Of a DNA stretch of 64,000 nucleotides, positions 8,589 through 17,454 are shown piece after piece. The translations under genes were made by a program, and so were the position numbers. Within the stretch, counting starts at the first letter, position 1. Every line of letters starts with the position of its first letter. The stretch spans positions 409,347-473,346 of the forward strand of contig NZ_MSCI01000002.1 of the NCBI RefSeq assembly GCF_002954585.1. The letters are read 5' to 3'. This DNA comes from Vibrio chagasii. Lineage in GTDB: Bacteria; Pseudomonadota; Gammaproteobacteria; Enterobacterales; Vibrionaceae. A model generated the notes under the pieces. It did not search any database, was not told where the DNA came from, and saw only the letters and a program-made list of their open reading frames with translations.

Positions 8589-10798
8589 TGACAACAACGA
8601 CCACTAATACCAGCATAGATACTGCGAACACAGCAAAGCCAGTTTCACTTATTCCTGAGCAACTCATGGATGTACTCAAGTTTCTTGCGGATAAGGGTTC
8701 TATTCGTCAGTTGGATTATCAATTTGCTCGTTTTATTGCTCAGCAAGCTACGAGTTACTCTCAAGAGATCGGCTTTCTTGCCGGGGTAGTGAGCCATGAA
8801 TTAGGCAAAGGACACATTTGTACTCAGCTGATACATCAGCATACGACAGGCCACGAACAAACGGCAGATCTAGCTCAGTTACTTGGGTTGTACGGTGAAA
8901 CGGCTCTGCAATTGAATCAAAAGTTGTTAGGTATTGATTGGTTGGCGGTACTGCAATCGTCCAATTTAGTTGGATCAACCAATGACTGTGTTAAGCCGCT
9001 GATGTTTGACGGGCAGCGTGTCTACTTACAGCGTTACTGGAACTACGAGGTGGTGCTGGCAGACACGTTAAACCGTTTAAGTAAGCCAGTAGAGTTTAAT
9101 ATTGAACAGAAAAAGGCGCTGACGGAAACACTCAATCAGCTCTTCGCACGTAGTTATCATTTTCTGTTTAACGCCTTAGCCAAGGCTGAAGCAAATCAGC
9201 AGACGTCTCAGGTACTGCGTCAACAGCTGGTGTGTGATCATCTTGATATTGTCGATGAGCAATCTCTGAATTGGGGGGCAATTGACCAAGCGATCGTCCA
9301 AGCTAAGCAGGTAGCAGACTTAGATGTTTTAGACAGCTTGGTACCGTTATCGGCATGCTTGAATTGGCAAAAAGTGGCAGCAGCAGTAGCTCTCAGTCGT
9401 CGCTTTGCGGTGATTTCTGGCGGACCGGGTACCGGTAAAACGACCACGGTAACCAAGTTATTGTCGGCGATGGTCGAGCAATCACTAAGCCAAGGTAAAA
9501 CACCAACGATTAAGCTCGTTGCACCAACGGGTAAAGCGGCGGCGCGTTTAACTGAATCAATTGGTAAAGCGATTGAGCAACTGCCTTTAGCGCCTGAAGT
9601 AAAAGCTAACATACCAACGGAATCGAGCACTTTGCACCGATTACTTGGCGCTATTCCCAACCGTGCTGAGTTTAGACACAATCGACGTAATCCACTTCAC
9701 CTGGATATCTTGGTGGTGGATGAAGCGTCGATGGTTGATCTGTCGATGATGTATAAGCTAGTGGATGCACTTCCTGCACACGCAAGGCTTATCTTATTGG
9801 GAGATAAAGACCAACTGGCTTCAGTTGAAGCAGGCGCAGTGTTAGGTGATATCTGCTCATTTAATTCAGCAGGCTATAGCAGTGCTCAAGGCAACTTGAT
9901 TGCGGAGATGACAGGCTTTGATGCGATAGCCAATTCACAGCAGGTAAAAGCGGGAGTCGTTAATCCTCCTGCCATTGCAGACAGCTTATGTATGCTACAG
10001 AAGAGTTACCGTTTCGATGCGCGCTCTGGTATTGGTCAGTTGGCAAAAGCAATCAATAACGGCTCAGCGAATCAAGTAGACCAAGTGTTTGCCAAAGGTT
10101 TTGGCGATATCGAAAATCATCCTTTATCGAGCGACAGCTATAACTTGATGCTGCGTACCTTGGTTAATGAGTATGGTGCGTATCTCAATCGAATGAATGT
10201 GCCATTGGAAGAGCTAGAAACTCAAGAAGCGAGAGCCAAATCGGTACTCGATTTGTTCAGCCAATGCCGACTACTGTGCTCTATTCGTGAAGGTGATTTT
10301 GGTGTTAATGGCCTCAACCACAGAATTGAAAGAGCGCTTGCCGCAAGGCGTTTAGTGAATCCACATAATGATGAATTGTGGTATCACGGGCGACCAGTGA
10401 TGGTAACGCGTAACGATCATGGCTTGGGTTTATATAATGGTGATATTGGTATCTGCATGCTTGAGTCGGATTCAAGCCAACCTGACTCAACCCCTCGTTT
10501 GAAGGTATATTTTGAATTACCTGATGGCAGTGTGAAAGCTGTACTACCAAGTCGAGTGCCTGAGCATGAAACGGCTTATGCGATGACAATTCATAAATCT
10601 CAAGGTAGTGAATTTGATTTGACCTTAATGATTCTGCCACCAGATTTCAGCCCAATCTTGACTCGAGAGCTTATCTACACGGGGATTACGCGTGCGAAGA
10701 AACGACTGATGATGTTCAGTGATACGAGTGTATTGAAGCGTGGGATTAAAGTGAAAACAGAGCGAGTGAGTGGTTTAGGAAGTCGCTTAACCAACTAG
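8588..10798 (+). CDS. recD: RecBCD helicase subunit RecD
   Basis: RecD is the 5'-3' superfamily 1B helicase of RecBCD and drives fast unwinding before Chi. The product has 736 residues. Walker A is GGPGTGKTT near residue 279, Walker B is VVDEAS near 377, a GDKDQLASVEAG motif follows, and the C-terminal UvrD-like segment has IHKSQGSEFD near 668 and TGITRAKKR near the end. The N-terminal 200 residues form the divergent RecB-docking region, typical of RecD rather than RecD2. The gene overlaps recB by one base and is the last of the unit. Confidence 0.98.
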   Translation: MTTTTTNTSIDTANTAKPVSLIPEQLMDVLKFLADKGSIRQLDYQFARFIAQQATSYSQEIGFLAGVVSHELGKGHICTQLIHQHTTGHEQTADLAQLLGLYGETALQLNQKLLGIDWLAVLQSSNLVGSTNDCVKPLMFDGQRVYLQRYWNYEVVLADTLNRLSKPVEFNIEQKKALTETLNQLFARSYHFLFNALAKAEANQQTSQVLRQQLVCDHLDIVDEQSLNWGAIDQAIVQAKQVADLDVLDSLVPLSACLNWQKVAAAVALSRRFAVISGGPGTGKTTTVTKLLSAMVEQSLSQGKTPTIKLVAPTGKAAARLTESIGKAIEQLPLAPEVKANIPTESSTLHRLLGAIPNRAEFRHNRRNPLHLDILVVDEASMVDLSMMYKLVDALPAHARLILLGDKDQLASVEAGAVLGDICSFNSAGYSSAQGNLIAEMTGFDAIANSQQVKAGVVNPPAIADSLCMLQKSYRFDARSGIGQLAKAINNGSANQVDQVFAKGFGDIENHPLSSDSYNLMLRTLVNEYGAYLNRMNVPLEELETQEARAKSVLDLFSQCRLLCSIREGDFGVNGLNHRIERALAARRLVNPHNDELWYHGRPVMVTRNDHGLGLYNGDIGICMLESDSSQPDSTPRLKVYFELPDGSVKAVLPSRVPEHETAYAMTIHKSQGSEFDLTLMILPPDFSPILTRELIYTGITRAKKRLMMFSDTSVLKRGIKVKTERVSGLGSRLTN

Positions 10799-10850
10799 AG
10801 ATAATTGAGGCATATGTACAAAGCAACCATCCCTGGTTACTTTGAGCGTA

Positions 10851-11135
10851 CTAGGAATCAGTGCCTAAAAACGCTCGAGTAAACGATATGTGGTTTATCT
10901 TGTATTTTGCTTGGCAATTCAAAATAAACTCTTTTAGATTTTCGCTCACAGGGAACACGCAGTGAACGTCTAGCCCTTCTAAGAATTGGTTATCAGCCAT
11001 ATCCCAAAAACTTTGCAGCGAGTTACAAACAATGGTTCTCATATCAATGTTGCTCTTTTTGCTGTTTATATCAACGACCAGAGCATCAATCGCCTGCTGA
11101 TCGTTAACGGGTATAGCAATCCGTGCAGTAACCAC
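10851..11135 (-). CDS. Small hypothetical protein or gene remnant
   Basis: This frame of 94 codons lies downstream of argA on the same strand and would start at GTG 11135; the frame is closed 27 bases further up. I recognise no family. The product has no signal peptide, membrane segment or metal motif, but its amino-acid mix is protein-like. No good ribosome site is visible. It could be a real small gene, the tail of a decayed one, or a chance frame. The remaining bases between recD and argA (10799-10850 and 11136-11336) are AT-rich with no recognisable feature. Confidence 0.3.
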   Translation of the reverse strand: MVTARIAIPVNDQQAIDALVVDINSKKSNIDMRTIVCNSLQSFWDMADNQFLEGLDVHCVFPVSENLKEFILNCQAKYKINHISFTRAFLGTDS

Positions 11136-11336
11136 TTCGATTCGCTCAAATGATTTGTGTCATAGGGCGGTTGAGGTGGTCATTCCAATAAAAACATTTG
11201 TTATTTTGTTAAAGCGACCAAATTCTAAACAATTTTGTTTGTGACTTAAAGTGCATACCTAATAAATCTCATATAGAAAACGATTACATTTGCAATTATT
11301 TTTCTTTTGAAGTGAGATTCTAGTCCAAAACTTTAT

Positions 11337-12674
11337 TTACACATTTAACGCTAAGATTTTTGAGTTACGTTGATAGTTGTATAGGCCCTGTTTTTCCATC
11401 GGTAGCTCATCAACTCCAATCTCGTAAAACCCTTGTTCACGGAACCAATGCAGGCTGTGTGTGGTTAAAACGAAAATTTGGTCGATATCACGAGACTTCG
11501 ATTGATGACGCATATAATCCAGTAATATTTGCCCGCGGTTGCCATCACGATAATCAGGATGGATAGCCACACAAGCCATCTCCGCCATATGATCTTCCGG
11601 GTATGCGTAGAGGGCTGCGCAACCGATAATCAGGCCATCTTTTTCAATAATGGTAAATCGGTGGATCTCTTGCTCTAGCTGTTCTCTAGAGCGGCGCACT
11701 AAGATGCCTTGCTCTTCAAGTGGGCGAATAAGGTCAAAGATGCCGCCAATGTCGTCAATCTGAGCTTGTCTTACTTGCTCGGCACTCGCCATCACCACTT
11801 GGGTTCCAATACCATCGAAAGAGAATAGCTCTTGGATCAGGGCGCCATCCACTTTGTAGCTGATTAAGTGGCAACGAGGTACGCCTGCACGACAAGCGGA
11901 AATTGCTCCTTTTAGGAAGCGCATAGTTCCGGTGCTCATGTCTTCAACTGGATTCTGATGCTCAGTTAAGCGTTCAAGAATATGTTTAGCATCTTTAGGA
12001 AACAGCTCGGCGAGCACATTGCCGTTTTGGTCTGTTACCCCTTGCTCAGAGCAGAAGCCAATGAGCTTATCGGCTTTCAAACGAATCGCTACTTGGGTAG
12101 CGACCTCTTCAGAGAGTAGGTTAAAGCTTTCGCCTGTAACGGAGCTGGCAATAGGGCCAAGCAACACGATAGAACCTTGGTCGAGCGTGCGATTAATCCC
12201 TTCAATATCGATTCGACGAATACGTCCGCTATGGCAATAGTCGGTGCCATCATCTACACCCAGTGGCTGTGCTGTAATGAAGTTGCCACTCATCACGTTA
12301 AGTTGAGTGCCCGCCATTGGCGTGTTGTTTAAGCTCATTGAAAGACGAGCGGTAATAGCTAGTTGAAGCTGTCCAGCAGCCTGCATAGCCACACCTAGAG
12401 CGTATTCATCGGTGACTCTAATGTTCTTATGATAGGGTGTGTGGCAATCTTGCTTTGCTAGCAGTTGGTTGATCTGTGGTCTTGCACCGTGAACGAGAAC
12501 AATCTTTACTCCAAGACTGTGGAGCAGAGCGATGTCACTAATTATGTTGCCAAAGTTCTTATCGGCAACGGCTTCGCCTCCCAGCATTATGACCATGGTT
12601 TTGCCACGGTGTGCGTTAACATAGGGGGTTGATTGTCTAAAGCCTTTTACTAGCGCTGTACTTCTTAGTTTCAC
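11337..12674 (-). CDS. argA: N-acetylglutamate synthase
   Basis: ArgA makes N-acetylglutamate from glutamate and acetyl-CoA, the first step of arginine synthesis. Residues 1 to about 290 form the amino-acid kinase fold ([15 protein letters not shown] near 28, [10 protein letters not shown] near 60) that binds arginine in this family. The C-terminal 150 residues are the GNAT acetyltransferase domain, with [20 protein letters not shown] and a following RDGNRG acetyl-CoA loop. The 445-residue length matches E. coli (443). The gene is a single unit; two probable ArgR boxes lie just upstream, consistent with arginine repression. Confidence 0.97.
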   Translation of the reverse strand: MKLRSTALVKGFRQSTPYVNAHRGKTMVIMLGGEAVADKNFGNIISDIALLHSLGVKIVLVHGARPQINQLLAKQDCHTPYHKNIRVTDEYALGVAMQAAGQLQLAITARLSMSLNNTPMAGTQLNVMSGNFITAQPLGVDDGTDYCHSGRIRRIDIEGINRTLDQGSIVLLGPIASSVTGESFNLLSEEVATQVAIRLKADKLIGFCSEQGVTDQNGNVLAELFPKDAKHILERLTEHQNPVEDMSTGTMRFLKGAISACRAGVPRCHLISYKVDGALIQELFSFDGIGTQVVMASAEQVRQAQIDDIGGIFDLIRPLEEQGILVRRSREQLEQEIHRFTIIEKDGLIIGCAALYAYPEDHMAEMACVAIHPDYRDGNRGQILLDYMRHQSKSRDIDQIFVLTTHSLHWFREQGFYEIGVDELPMEKQGLYNYQRNSKILALNV

Positions 12675-12687
12675 AGAACAAGTCCAA

Positions 12688-12726
12688 TTTGTTTATTTAT
12701 TCGATAATTTAGCATTTAAATTCAAA
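12688..12726 (-). promoter_or_regulatory. Probable tandem ArgR boxes upstream of argA
   Basis: Two 18-bp segments (12688-12705 and 12709-12726) resemble the ARG box palindrome (TGAAT, four A/T, ATTCA). The upstream box matches 3/5 and 5/5 half-site bases; the downstream one 3/5 and 4/5. They are exactly 3 bp apart, the spacing used by ArgR hexamers. The position, 14-52 bases before the argA start, suits promoter repression. The match was made by eye; the gene context supports it. Confidence 0.5.
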
Positions 12727-12820
12727 CTTAAACAACATCTTTTTGGAATAAAGCGCAAACAATTCTCATCTAGGCTTCATTATATAAAGTGTCTCAGTGT
12801 AGAATGCGCACAGCATCTTC

Positions 12821-13309
12821 ATGAGTAGTAACCGAATGCCACAAGCTTCAGCACAAAAGAATAAAATCGATGAGATTACTAAAGGCCTCTACAGTGAGGC
12901 TGAACAGCGCAATCAATCTCCATTGAAGCGCAAGATCATAGAGCGTTGCCTGATGGTGCTGGCTCTGGTCGGTTCGTTTGCTGTCGTATCACTTTATGGT
13001 GATGTCATTACTCGCTTGCAAGAGGCTGCAACGCCAAATCATTTACTGTATGGCACTTGGATTGAGCAAGATGTGGCTCATTATGCGACGGATGAGTTTG
13101 TGTTGAATGCCAATGGAGTGTCTGTCGCTGGATCTATTATCGCGACCAGTTTTGAATTTGACGGCAACTACTTCGAGTATAAAGCGGGAGATAAGACGTA
13201 CCGCTTCCGAATGACCAATTCTGACAACACAGAAATGACGCTGGATTCAGAGAGTCATTACAATCCCGTCTTTCGTTTAAAAGGCCACACCGATAACTCC
13301 GTCCGATAG
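12821..13309 (+). CDS. DUF2850 inner-membrane protein
   Basis: The 162-residue product has a charged cytoplasmic N-terminus (1-40), one hydrophobic segment at about 42-62 and a periplasmic beta-rich tail. The tail begins with a GTWIEQDVAHYATDEF-type stretch that I associate with DUF2850, a Vibrio family of unknown function. It sits between argA (divergent) and mltA, as I recall for Vibrio cholerae. I see no catalytic motif. The ATG at 12821 follows a weak ribosome site; ATG 12836 is an alternative. A function is not assigned. Confidence 0.75.
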   Translation: MSSNRMPQASAQKNKIDEITKGLYSEAEQRNQSPLKRKIIERCLMVLALVGSFAVVSLYGDVITRLQEAATPNHLLYGTWIEQDVAHYATDEFVLNANGVSVAGSIIATSFEFDGNYFEYKAGDKTYRFRMTNSDNTEMTLDSESHYNPVFRLKGHTDNSVR

Positions 13310-13390
13310 GTTATCTTCTTGTAAACTCTTACAAACTAAGATTGTGTTATCTGATCGTTTTTGTCATCCTCGATACATAGAATTTTTAGG

Positions 13391-14503
13391 ATGACTCTTG
13401 TGATTAAAAAATGGCTTCCCCTTGTCGCTGCCTCTGTCTTATTTGGCTGTGCTCAACCTACCGATCTCGCTCAACAACATCTTGATGATGAATTTCCTCG
13501 CACCTTAAACAAGGTCGATCAGGTTGAATCCAATAAACCAAGAGACTACACCGCATTTGCTGAGCAGGCTGAAATGGTGGTGTCTAAATCTCCTTCGATG
13601 GCGAAAATCTACGAGCCGCTATACAAGCAACTTAATGAGTGGGCGATGCTAAGTGGTGACCCAAGTGAACTCGCAAACTTTGGTGTTCAAACAGCTCAAC
13701 TTGGTGGTGGTGATAAGCAGGGCAATGTGCTTTTCACCGGTTATTTCTCTCCAGTAATGGAACTGCGCCATGAAGCGAATGAAGAGTACCGTTACCCGGT
13801 TTATGGCCTTCCTGAATGCGATAAAGAGTGTCCAACCCGTGAAGAGATCTACAATGGCGCCTTGGACGGTCAAGGACTTGAGCTTGGCTACGCTGATAAT
13901 CGTATCGACCCGTTTATGATGGAAGTACAAGGCAGCGGTTTCGTGCATTTTGGTGATGACGATACCTTGCAGTATTTTGCTTACGCAGGAAAAAACAACA
14001 AAGCTTACGTGAGCATTGGCCGTGTGTTGATCGAGCGAGACTTGGTTCCCCGTGAAAAGATGTCGTTGAAGGCGATCAAAGAGTGGGTGTTGGCGAATGA
14101 CCCCGAAGTCGTTAAAGAGCTGTTAGAACAAAACCCATCTTTCGTTTTCTTTGAAGCAAGAGATGACCTATCGGTAATGGGCAGCGCAGGAATCCCTCTA
14201 CTACCAATGGCTGCAGTCGCAGGTGATCGCTCTATCTTGCCAATGGGAACACCGATTCTTGCAGAAGTACCGCTGCTAAATGCCGATGGTACTTGGAGCG
14301 GGGCACACCAACTAAGACTGTTACTGGTTCTAGATACGGGTGGTGCGGTTAAGCAAAACCACTTGGATCTTTACCATGGTATGGGGCCACGTGCAGGTAC
14401 AGAAGCGGGTCACTACAAACATTTTGGTCGAGTGTGGAAATTGGGCTTAGATGGTAGCGCGACTGAAGCGCCTTGGGCTTTACCACCTGAAAAGGTCGAG
14501 TAA
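13391..14503 (+). CDS. mltA: Membrane-bound lytic murein transglycosylase A
   Basis: MltA is an outer-membrane lipoprotein that cleaves peptidoglycan glycan strands with formation of 1,6-anhydro-muropeptides. The start at ATG 13391 gives a lipoprotein signal with lipobox LFGC; the frame is open further upstream (TTG 13361), but that would put extra charged residues before the signal. The middle carries the MltA domain (GYFSPVMELRHE, MEVQGSGFVHF). The C-terminal 3D domain includes VLDTGGAVKQNHLDLYHG, with the catalytic-type Asp. The 370-residue length matches E. coli (365). A strong terminator follows at 14560. Confidence 0.96.
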   Translation: MTLVIKKWLPLVAASVLFGCAQPTDLAQQHLDDEFPRTLNKVDQVESNKPRDYTAFAEQAEMVVSKSPSMAKIYEPLYKQLNEWAMLSGDPSELANFGVQTAQLGGGDKQGNVLFTGYFSPVMELRHEANEEYRYPVYGLPECDKECPTREEIYNGALDGQGLELGYADNRIDPFMMEVQGSGFVHFGDDDTLQYFAYAGKNNKAYVSIGRVLIERDLVPREKMSLKAIKEWVLANDPEVVKELLEQNPSFVFFEARDDLSVMGSAGIPLLPMAAVAGDRSILPMGTPILAEVPLLNADGTWSGAHQLRLLLVLDTGGAVKQNHLDLYHGMGPRAGTEAGHYKHFGRVWKLGLDGSATEAPWALPPEKVE

Positions 14504-14559
14504 ACGATAATAGAATAGGGCATTGAAAGCGAATCGCTAATCCCCTAGACTTTTTATTC

Positions 14560-14592
14560 AAGAGTGCGTATAAAACGCACTCTTTTCTTTTT
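14560..14592 (+). terminator. Intrinsic terminator after mltA
   Basis: A perfect 10-bp stem (14560-14569 with 14575-14584) around an ATAAA loop is followed by a T-rich run. It ends mltA transcription just before tcdA. Confidence 0.85.
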
Positions 14593-14616
14593 CTCAGAAA
14601 TAAATTGGCGGCAACA

Positions 14617-15426
14617 ATGCGTGAATTGACCACTCCAGCTTCAGAAAACTATGACCAACGATTCGGTGGCACTCGTCGCCTGTATGGTAATAGTGAAGTC
14701 GACATACTTAGAGCGGCACATGTGTGTGTGGTCGGTATTGGTGGCGTTGGTTCATGGGCGGTTGAAGCGCTTGCTCGTACTGGCGTGGGTGAGCTGACAT
14801 TGATCGATATGGATGATGTGTGTGTTACGAACATCAACCGTCAGATTCATGCAATGTCGGGCACGGTCGGTAAGAGTAAAATAGAAGTGATGGCCGAGCG
14901 CGTTAAGCTGATTAACCCTGAGTGTAAAGTCAACCTGATCGACGATTTCATTGGTCCTGACAATCAGGCTGAATACCTGTCGAAAGAGTTCGATTTTGTA
15001 CTTGATGCGATCGATAGTATGAAGGCTAAGGCTTCGCTATTGGCGTATTGCCGCAGCAACAAAATCAAAGTGATCACCACTGGTGGTGCGGGTGGTCAAA
15101 TCGACCCGACACAAATTAAAGTGTCCGACCTGACTAAAACGATTCAAGATCCATTGGCGAAGAAACTGAAGGATACGCTGCGTCGTCATCATAACTTCCC
15201 TAAGAATCCTGCGCGTAAGTTTGGCATCGATTGTGTGTTCTCGACCGAGCAGCTTAAATACCCACAAGCTGATGGTAGCGTATGCGCGGCGAAAGCGACA
15301 GCAGAAGGACCAAAACGTATGGATTGCGCGACCGGTTTTGGTGCTGCAACCGTGGTAACCGCGACTTTTGGCTTTGTTGCTGTTTCGCGTATTGTAGAAA
15401 AGATCATTCAAAAGCACAGTAAGTAA
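14617..15426 (+). CDS. tcdA: tRNA threonylcarbamoyladenosine dehydratase
   Basis: TcdA (CsdL) is an E1-like ATP-dependent enzyme that cyclises t6A37 of tRNA to ct6A. The 269-residue protein has the ThiF/MoeB nucleotide fold: GIGGVG at 40-45, IDMDDVCVTNINRQ and TTGGAGGQIDPTQI. The VDCVFSTE and CATGFGAAT segments are typical of CsdL. I chose ATG 14617 over TTG 14605, giving an N-terminus like E. coli's. csdE follows, and csdA lies just beyond on the other strand. In E. coli the CsdA-CsdE pair feeds sulfur-linked functions to TcdA, so the grouping is functional. Confidence 0.96.
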   Translation: MRELTTPASENYDQRFGGTRRLYGNSEVDILRAAHVCVVGIGGVGSWAVEALARTGVGELTLIDMDDVCVTNINRQIHAMSGTVGKSKIEVMAERVKLINPECKVNLIDDFIGPDNQAEYLSKEFDFVLDAIDSMKAKASLLAYCRSNKIKVITTGGAGGQIDPTQIKVSDLTKTIQDPLAKKLKDTLRRHHNFPKNPARKFGIDCVFSTEQLKYPQADGSVCAAKATAEGPKRMDCATGFGAATVVTATFGFVAVSRIVEKIIQKHSK

Positions 15427-15467
15427 TACGTTACTGTACGCCTAATAAGAATTTACTGGATATAAAA

Positions 15468-15899
15468 ATGATGTCATTCCCGAGCTCTCCATTTGGCAAA
15501 GAAATTACTAGTGATGATATTGTCGCAAAAATGCAGGCTTTCAACGGTTGGGAAGACCGTTACCGTCAAGTAATTCAATGGGGTAAGAGACTGCCAGTAA
15601 TGCCTGATGAACTGAAAAGTGAGCAGGTAGTGGTATCTGGTTGTGAGAGCCAAGTGTGGTTAGTTTCGCAGAACATCGACGGTGTTTGGTACTTTTGTGC
15701 CGACTCAGACGCACGTATTGTACGCGGACTTATTGCGTTAGTAATGGCGGCATATGACGGTAAAACATCAGAGCAAGTTCAAGCGTTTGATATCGATGGC
15801 TACTTCGACGAGATTGGCTTGATTACGCATTTGAGCCCTTCAAGAGGAAACGGACTTAAAGCGATTGTTGAGCAGATCAAGAATCTCGCTAGCTCGTAA
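15468..15899 (+). CDS. csdE: Sulfur acceptor protein CsdE
   Basis: CsdE is a SufE-like protein that takes persulfide sulfur from the cysteine desulfurase CsdA and enhances its activity. The 143-residue protein carries the acceptor cysteine in VSGCESQVWL (C59). Two adjacent ATGs (15468 and 15471) could start it. It lies 41 bases after tcdA on the same strand, so the two are probably cotranscribed. Its partner csdA converges on it from the opposite strand, with a pair of palindromic repeats in between. Confidence 0.95.
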   Translation: MMSFPSSPFGKEITSDDIVAKMQAFNGWEDRYRQVIQWGKRLPVMPDELKSEQVVVSGCESQVWLVSQNIDGVWYFCADSDARIVRGLIALVMAAYDGKTSEQVQAFDIDGYFDEIGLITHLSPSRGNGLKAIVEQIKNLASS

Positions 15900-15932
15900 C
15901 TGTCCCAATACTTTTTCACAATAATGCTTTAA

Positions 15933-16030
15933 AGAGATTCCAGATACTTTGTTCCTCAGTTCTGGAATGACGATTTCTAACTGTATTTCGTCATTCCCTA
16001 AAGCGACGAAGGGGCATAATAAGGAATCTC
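15933..16030. repeat. 98-bp palindromic intergenic repeat, copy 1
   Basis: The element is bounded by inverted GAGATTCC/GGAATCTC ends. It contains a perfect inner 10-bp stem (GGAATGACGA with TCGTCATTCC, 14-base loop), so a transcript would fold into one long hairpin. A second copy of exactly the same length lies 20 bases on and differs at about eight positions. No coding frame is credible. It has the look of a dispersed, non-autonomous palindromic repeat of Vibrio genomes and may also act as a two-way transcription end. Confidence 0.85.
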
Positions 16031-16050
16031 GTTTGGATAGTATTGCTATT

Positions 16051-16148
16051 AGAGATTCCAGATACTTCGTTCCTCAGTTCTGAAATGACGAATTCTAACG
16101 GTGTTTCGTCATTCCCTAAAGCGACGAAGGAGCGTAATAGGGAATCTC
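16051..16148. repeat. 98-bp palindromic intergenic repeat, copy 2
   Basis: This is a direct repeat of the element at 15933, in the same orientation and of the same length. One base change (A for G) breaks a pair in its inner stem. It ends eight bases before the csdA stop codon, filling the gap between the convergent csdE and csdA genes. Confidence 0.85.
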
Positions 16149-16156
16149 GCCATCCC

Positions 16157-17368
16157 CTAAAGCATATCAACGGCTTTTTCTATCGCCGCTACGAGCTTTT
16201 CAACATCATCCATGTTGTTGTAAATACCAAATGAAATTCGAACCGTTCCTTTCACTCCAAGTGCATCCATCAATGGGTGTGCACAGTGGTGACCAGCGCG
16301 AACGGCAATACCTTGTTGGTCAAGTAACGTCGCAATATCTTGATGGTGAACGCCATCCATCACAAAAGTAATAACGCTCGAATTGGGCTTATAACCGAGT
16401 ATTTGGATGTCGTCCAATTGACTGAGTGCTTGATAAGTTTTGTGTTGTAGCTGGTGGATATGATCTTCCACGTCTTGTTGTTCAAACTGATGTAACCACT
16501 CGATTGCTGAACTTAAAGCGATAGCACCTGCTACGTTTGGTGTGCCTGCTTCGAACTTACCAGGTAATTCAGAAAACGTGGTGCCAGAAAAAGAGACCCG
16601 TTCGACCATTTTGCCACCGCCATGCCATGGCGGCATCGCTTTGAGCAATTCAAGTTTGCCGTAAAGTACGCCAATCCCAGCTGGAGCATAGAGTTTGTGC
16701 CCTGAGAATACGTAGAAGTCTGCGCCCAAATTTGCAACATCCACAGGTTCATGAACGATACCTTGTGCGCCATCGACCACAACAATGGCATCCATCTTGT
16801 GGGCTTTTTCGATCACTTGCTCAATCGGTTGGCGAGAACCCGTCACATTGGTTATCTGAGCCAGAGCAACAATCTTGGTTCGCTTCGTTAACAGTGCATC
16901 AAAAGTGGTAAGATCAAACTCACAGTCAGATGTCATCGGGATTTTGATGACCTTAGCACCGGTTTGTTCTGCCACGATTTGCCAAGGGACGATGTTGGCG
17001 TGGTGCTCCATTTCGCTCACCAGAATTTCATCGCCGGGTTGAAGGGTGCTTCTAGCGTAAGTTTGAGCGATAAGGTTGAGTGCTTCGGTGGCACCGCGAG
17101 TCCAGATAATCTCTTTCGATGAGGCAGCGCCAATAAACTGAGCGACCTTGTCTCTAGCGGCTTCAAATTGGCTGGTGGCGTGCGCGGTTAAGCTGTGACT
17201 ACCACGATGAACATTGGCATTCTGCTTGGAGTAATACTGGCTAATGGCATCAATAACTACCTGAGGTTTTTGTGTGGTTGCCGCGCTATCTAAGTAAATC
17301 AGTGGTTGCTGATTGATGGTTTGTGATAGCGCAGGGAACTGCTCTCGGATGTGATTGATATCAAGCAT
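16157..17368 (-). CDS. csdA: Cysteine desulfurase CsdA
   Basis: CsdA is a PLP-dependent, SufS-type (group II) desulfurase that removes sulfur from cysteine as a persulfide and passes it to CsdE. The 403-residue protein (E. coli 401) has the PLP lysine in FSGHKLYAP (K225), the substrate-contact histidine in EMEHHANIVPW and the persulfide cysteine in RAGHHCAHP (C362). The stop lies right beside repeat copy 2. The genes csdA and csdE are convergent here rather than in one operon, so they need separate promoters. Confidence 0.95.
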   Translation of the reverse strand: MLDINHIREQFPALSQTINQQPLIYLDSAATTQKPQVVIDAISQYYSKQNANVHRGSHSLTAHATSQFEAARDKVAQFIGAASSKEIIWTRGATEALNLIAQTYARSTLQPGDEILVSEMEHHANIVPWQIVAEQTGAKVIKIPMTSDCEFDLTTFDALLTKRTKIVALAQITNVTGSRQPIEQVIEKAHKMDAIVVVDGAQGIVHEPVDVANLGADFYVFSGHKLYAPAGIGVLYGKLELLKAMPPWHGGGKMVERVSFSGTTFSELPGKFEAGTPNVAGAIALSSAIEWLHQFEQQDVEDHIHQLQHKTYQALSQLDDIQILGYKPNSSVITFVMDGVHHQDIATLLDQQGIAVRAGHHCAHPLMDALGVKGTVRISFGIYNNMDDVEKLVAAIEKAVDML

Positions 17369-17454
17369 CTATTCTTACCTAAATCTTGGAAATTGGTGCC
17401 AGCGTTATGCTGAGCGGTATCATTATTTTATCGCGACTTATTGATTGGCGCAGG

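Noticed and set aside
16043..16234. 63-codon plus-strand frame across repeat copy 2 and the csdA end
   Set aside because: It consists of repeat sequence and the antisense of csdA.
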